Source: Diphasiastrum complanatum (taxonomy: Eukaryota; Streptophyta; Lycopodiopsida; Lycopodiales; Lycopodiaceae). Taken from it: a stretch of 64,000 bases of DNA. This document shows, one piece after another, positions 61,680-64,000 of this stretch (its first letter is position 1; the number at the start of each line of letters is the position of its first letter). Made by a program: the position numbers and the translations under genes. The stretch lies in the NCBI GenBank assembly GCA_029204225.1, contig CM055096.1, forward strand, positions 64,719,370-64,783,369, read 5' to 3'. The notes under the pieces are model-generated. The model was not told the origin of the DNA, did no database searches, and saw nothing but the letters and a program-made list of their open reading frames with translations.

Positions 61680-62870
61680 AGCTTTCAATTGATCAGATTG
61701 GGCAATGTTTTAGTGAGTATATTTGCAATCAATATGACAATATTGAAAACTAATATCTCTTCTCTGCATCTCTCTGTGAAGATGATGAAATTGCAAAGCA
61801 ATGTGCTTTAGTACGTACATGAATTTCTGCATTATTGGCTTGGAACATGCTTTGCTTATTACTGTAAAATGACAAAATCATGTGTATTCCACATTCCAGC
61901 TTCTGCAAGCAAATGATCAATCCATGTCGTCTGCCAGGCAGATTCGCTAGTTGCAATTTTGTCAGCTTCTGTCGTTGAAAGAGCAGTGACACCTTGTCTT
62001 TAGCTCATCCAAGTGATTGGCCCACCTGCCATGATAAACACAAACCCACCAGTAGGTTCCCTTTTATCCAAATCCGTTCCCCAGTCAGCATCAACAAATC
62101 CCATTAACACATTGACATGTCCCATGTATCTTATCTCATCATTCATTATGCCATTTAGGTAGCGCAGAACACACTTTGCAGCAATCCAATGCCCTTCTCC
62201 CAGATTGTTTTGATATTGACGTAACTAAGACTTTGCAAGAGCAATGTCCAGCCTGGCTCCAGTCATGGCATACATCAGAGGTCCAAGAAGACAACTGTAG
62301 GAAATTTTGTCCATGTGTGCTTTTCTTCTTCAATCCTGGGGCACATCAGCCAGCAAACTGATGTGTGCTCCAACCTTCATTGGAATCCTGGCTGTGCATC
62401 AGCCATGTTGAGTTTGTTGATGAGCTACTAATGTATTTCTTCTGATTAAGCCATAAGTTGTATTTCTTATCGTCTCTGGTTACTGTAATTCCCAGGAAGT
62501 TTACCTCAACTCCTTTTATATGCACCCATATATGAGATAGGCAATTCAATTCTTATAATTTCCTCGGATAATCAAGTCATCCACATAAACCACTTTTTTG
62601 AAAACAGACTTGCCTTACCCTCTACTTGTATGAAGATACTTTTATTGGTTAAACAATTTTTGAGCCATTGTTGTTTATGTTCCACTCCAGGCGTTCATAC
62701 CAGACTCGTGATGCTTCCTTCCGTTACCCTCCTTGAATCCTTCTGGCTCCCTCATGTAAACCTCTTCCTTTAGCTCAAGGTGGTGCATATATCCATCTAT
62801 TGGAGTTCAAACTCAAGCATTGCTGCCAATGCCAAATCAACGTTCCTCTGACCTCTCAATTTATGATAGG
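61680..62870 (-). pseudogene. Copia RT and RNase H (arm B, family 1), degraded
   Basis: Minus-strand counterpart of 43.3-44.5 kb. It keeps KEEVYMREPEGFKEG (deleted in arm A), VVYVDDLIIRG, VNFLGITVTRDDKKYNLWLN, GPLMYAMTGARLDIAL and the RNase H block GFVDADWGTDLDKREPTGGF. It ends at LALAAMLEFELQ (about 62845), where it meets the opposed copia fragment at RGQR. Stops and frameshifts are frequent. Confidence 0.8.
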
Positions 62871-63860
62871 CAAGCTCCGGGAAGAGGTCTACATGAGACG
62901 GTGAAGGGATTCGAGGTGGAAGGGGGGGAGGTCCTGAAGATGGAAAAGGCAATCTATGGCTAAAAACAGGCATCAAGAACATGGTATGAACACATAGAAT
63001 GCTTTTCCAAAGGAAGAAAGGGGATAATGTGATCATTATAGCTTCATATGTCAATTAAAATCGTGATCGGTGATCACCTGCCCATCATGATAAGCGAGTG
63101 CAAGCAGGAACTGCAATCTAAACTAAAAGAGTTAAGCTTTTGTTTCACGTCATCAGAAACATGTTGGCTGAGTCAAGAAAGTTATGTACAAGAAATGGTG
63201 CAGAAGGTTCAAAATGGAGAAGGGCAACCCAATCAGCACACCATTGGAGGTGGGGATGCAGATCTCCAAGGAATAATGCCCAAGTAAGTCAGAAGAGCAA
63301 AAACTGATGGCATGATATCCTTGCAGAAGTCTGATCGGCTCCTTAACGTATGGTATGTTATGAGCATGGCCAAACACAGCTGTGACAATTGGAAACCCAG
63401 GGATTGAAAATTGGCAGGCAGCCAAGTGGGTGCTCAGATACCTGAAAGGAACCTCAGACCGCTGAAATATCAGGGTAACAGCTCAAGCATTGTTGGATAC
63501 GTAGATTCAGATTGGGTAGGGGATATCGGTGGCAGAAAATCGACTTGTTATTACATTTATCTGATGGGAGGGAGAGCCATAGCACAAAGCAGAAATCACT
63601 TGACAGAAGCTGAGTTCGTAGGAATTTGCGGACCAATACAGGAATAGCTATGTTTGGTCCAAGAGTAGGGGGAGAGAAGTTGGAATGGTCGACTTTATTG
63701 TGATAACAAGGGTTGTATTTCCCTTGGCAAAAGTGGTAGTTTTCACAAGTGTAGCAAGCACATACCTCTCCAGTATCATTCTGTTAATGACCTAGTGCAG
63801 ATTGGCGAAGTCAATCTCTTGGCTGACATGCTGACAAAGGCGTGTTATTTAGTTTGACGG
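62870..63860 (+). pseudogene. Copia RT/RNase H fragment (arm B, family 2)
   Basis: Plus-strand: GKLREEVYMRR, a frameshifted GFEVEGGEVLKMEKA region, QASRTWYEHIECFF, then 63411-63647 with SSSIVGYVDSDWVGDIGGRK, STCYYIYLMGGRAIAQSRNH and EAEFVGICGPIQE, then LYCDNKGCISLGKSGSFHK and LLADMLTKA. It is more complete than arm A, which deleted the middle. The end at about 63843 joins sequence that lacks about 100 bases present in arm A. Confidence 0.8.
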
Positions 63861-64000
63861 CCTTTTTCTGGTTGAAGGGTAGTGAGTTGGGTCATGGGTG
63901 ATCAGGGTCATTGGTGACCAAATCTTGGGAATCTTGGCACAGGCTGCCAAGACAGCATATATGTACATAAGGAGTTTACCTATATGCTTTAAATTCTGAG

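Larger units (their letters stand above)
59850..64000 (-). repeat. Inverted duplication, arm B (continues past window)
   Basis: Reverse complement of arm A. From left: repeat D, leader-like sequence, copia LTR (to about 61.61 kb), copia RT/RNase H on the minus strand, then the opposed copia fragment on the plus strand, and sequence matching 41356-41480 at the window edge. Arm B lacks arm A's 42.06-43.31 kb and has about 550 bases (62.96-63.51 kb) that arm A lacks. Confidence 0.9.

Overview
The window reads as repeat-rich nuclear DNA of a land plant. Plant Ty3/gypsy and Ty1/copia retrotransposons, Helitron helicases, a LINE-like fragment, a tRNA-derived SINE and very long GA/CT microsatellites make up nearly everything. 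The one intact host gene is an intronless histone H3 at 13.4-13.8 kb. It has Ala31, Ser87 and Ala90, as in plant H3.1, but Tyr rather than Phe at position 41. From memory, Phe41 appears in ferns and becomes fixed in seed plants, so a fern or another seed-free plant is my best guess. This is inference from one residue, supported weakly by a multi-exon transposase-like gene at 56 kb that resembles proteins I associate with moss and fern genomes.

Layout. 1-0.39 kb: end of a retroelement protease. 0.39-11.54 kb: a 5'-truncated Ty3/gypsy element on the + strand (gag, protease, RT, RNase H, integrase, a 3-kb extra ORF with a coiled coil, 3' LTR), with many frameshifts and stops. 11.5-13.4 kb: no gene. 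13.4-14.05 kb: histone H3 (- strand) with a recognisable plant histone promoter. 14.7-15.2 kb: low-complexity tracts. 16.0-19.6 kb: a degraded Ty1/copia element. 19.6-24.5 kb: a second copy of the first gypsy family (- strand) with LTR and PBS, rearranged internally. 24.7-25.5 kb: two tandem LTR-like units. 25.5-26.7 kb: copia fragment. 27.25-27.7 kb: a microsatellite-bounded repeat. 29.65-30.6 kb: gypsy gag-protease fragment. 31.0-31.55 kb: a foldback element with nested palindromes. 31.6-32.6 and 36.9-38.0 kb: a 1-kb direct repeat with LINE-like coding, flanking a degraded Helitron helicase (32.7-34.7 kb).

41.36-45.95 kb and 59.7-64.0 kb are two arms of a large, nearly identical inverted duplication. 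Each arm holds two opposed copia fragments next to an LTR-like repeat. Between the arms lie a restriction-like endonuclease ORF, a gypsy gag, a GC-rich LTR-like repeat, a second Helitron relic (49.5-50.76 kb), a very degraded gypsy relic ending in a PPT/LTR junction (50.8-55.4 kb), a copia LTR with a tRNA-iMet PBS (55.6-56.0 kb), the spliced transposase-like gene (56.0-57.25 kb) and a third deleted copy of the first gypsy family (57.3-58.86 kb).

No element in the window looks autonomous. The less ordinary items are the extra ORF and the scattered CCTTCG motif of the gypsy family, conserved exons downstream of both Helitron helicases, an endonuclease ORF abutting a gag zinc knuckle, the recent inverted duplication, and a histone-like stem-loop 3' of the H3 gene.
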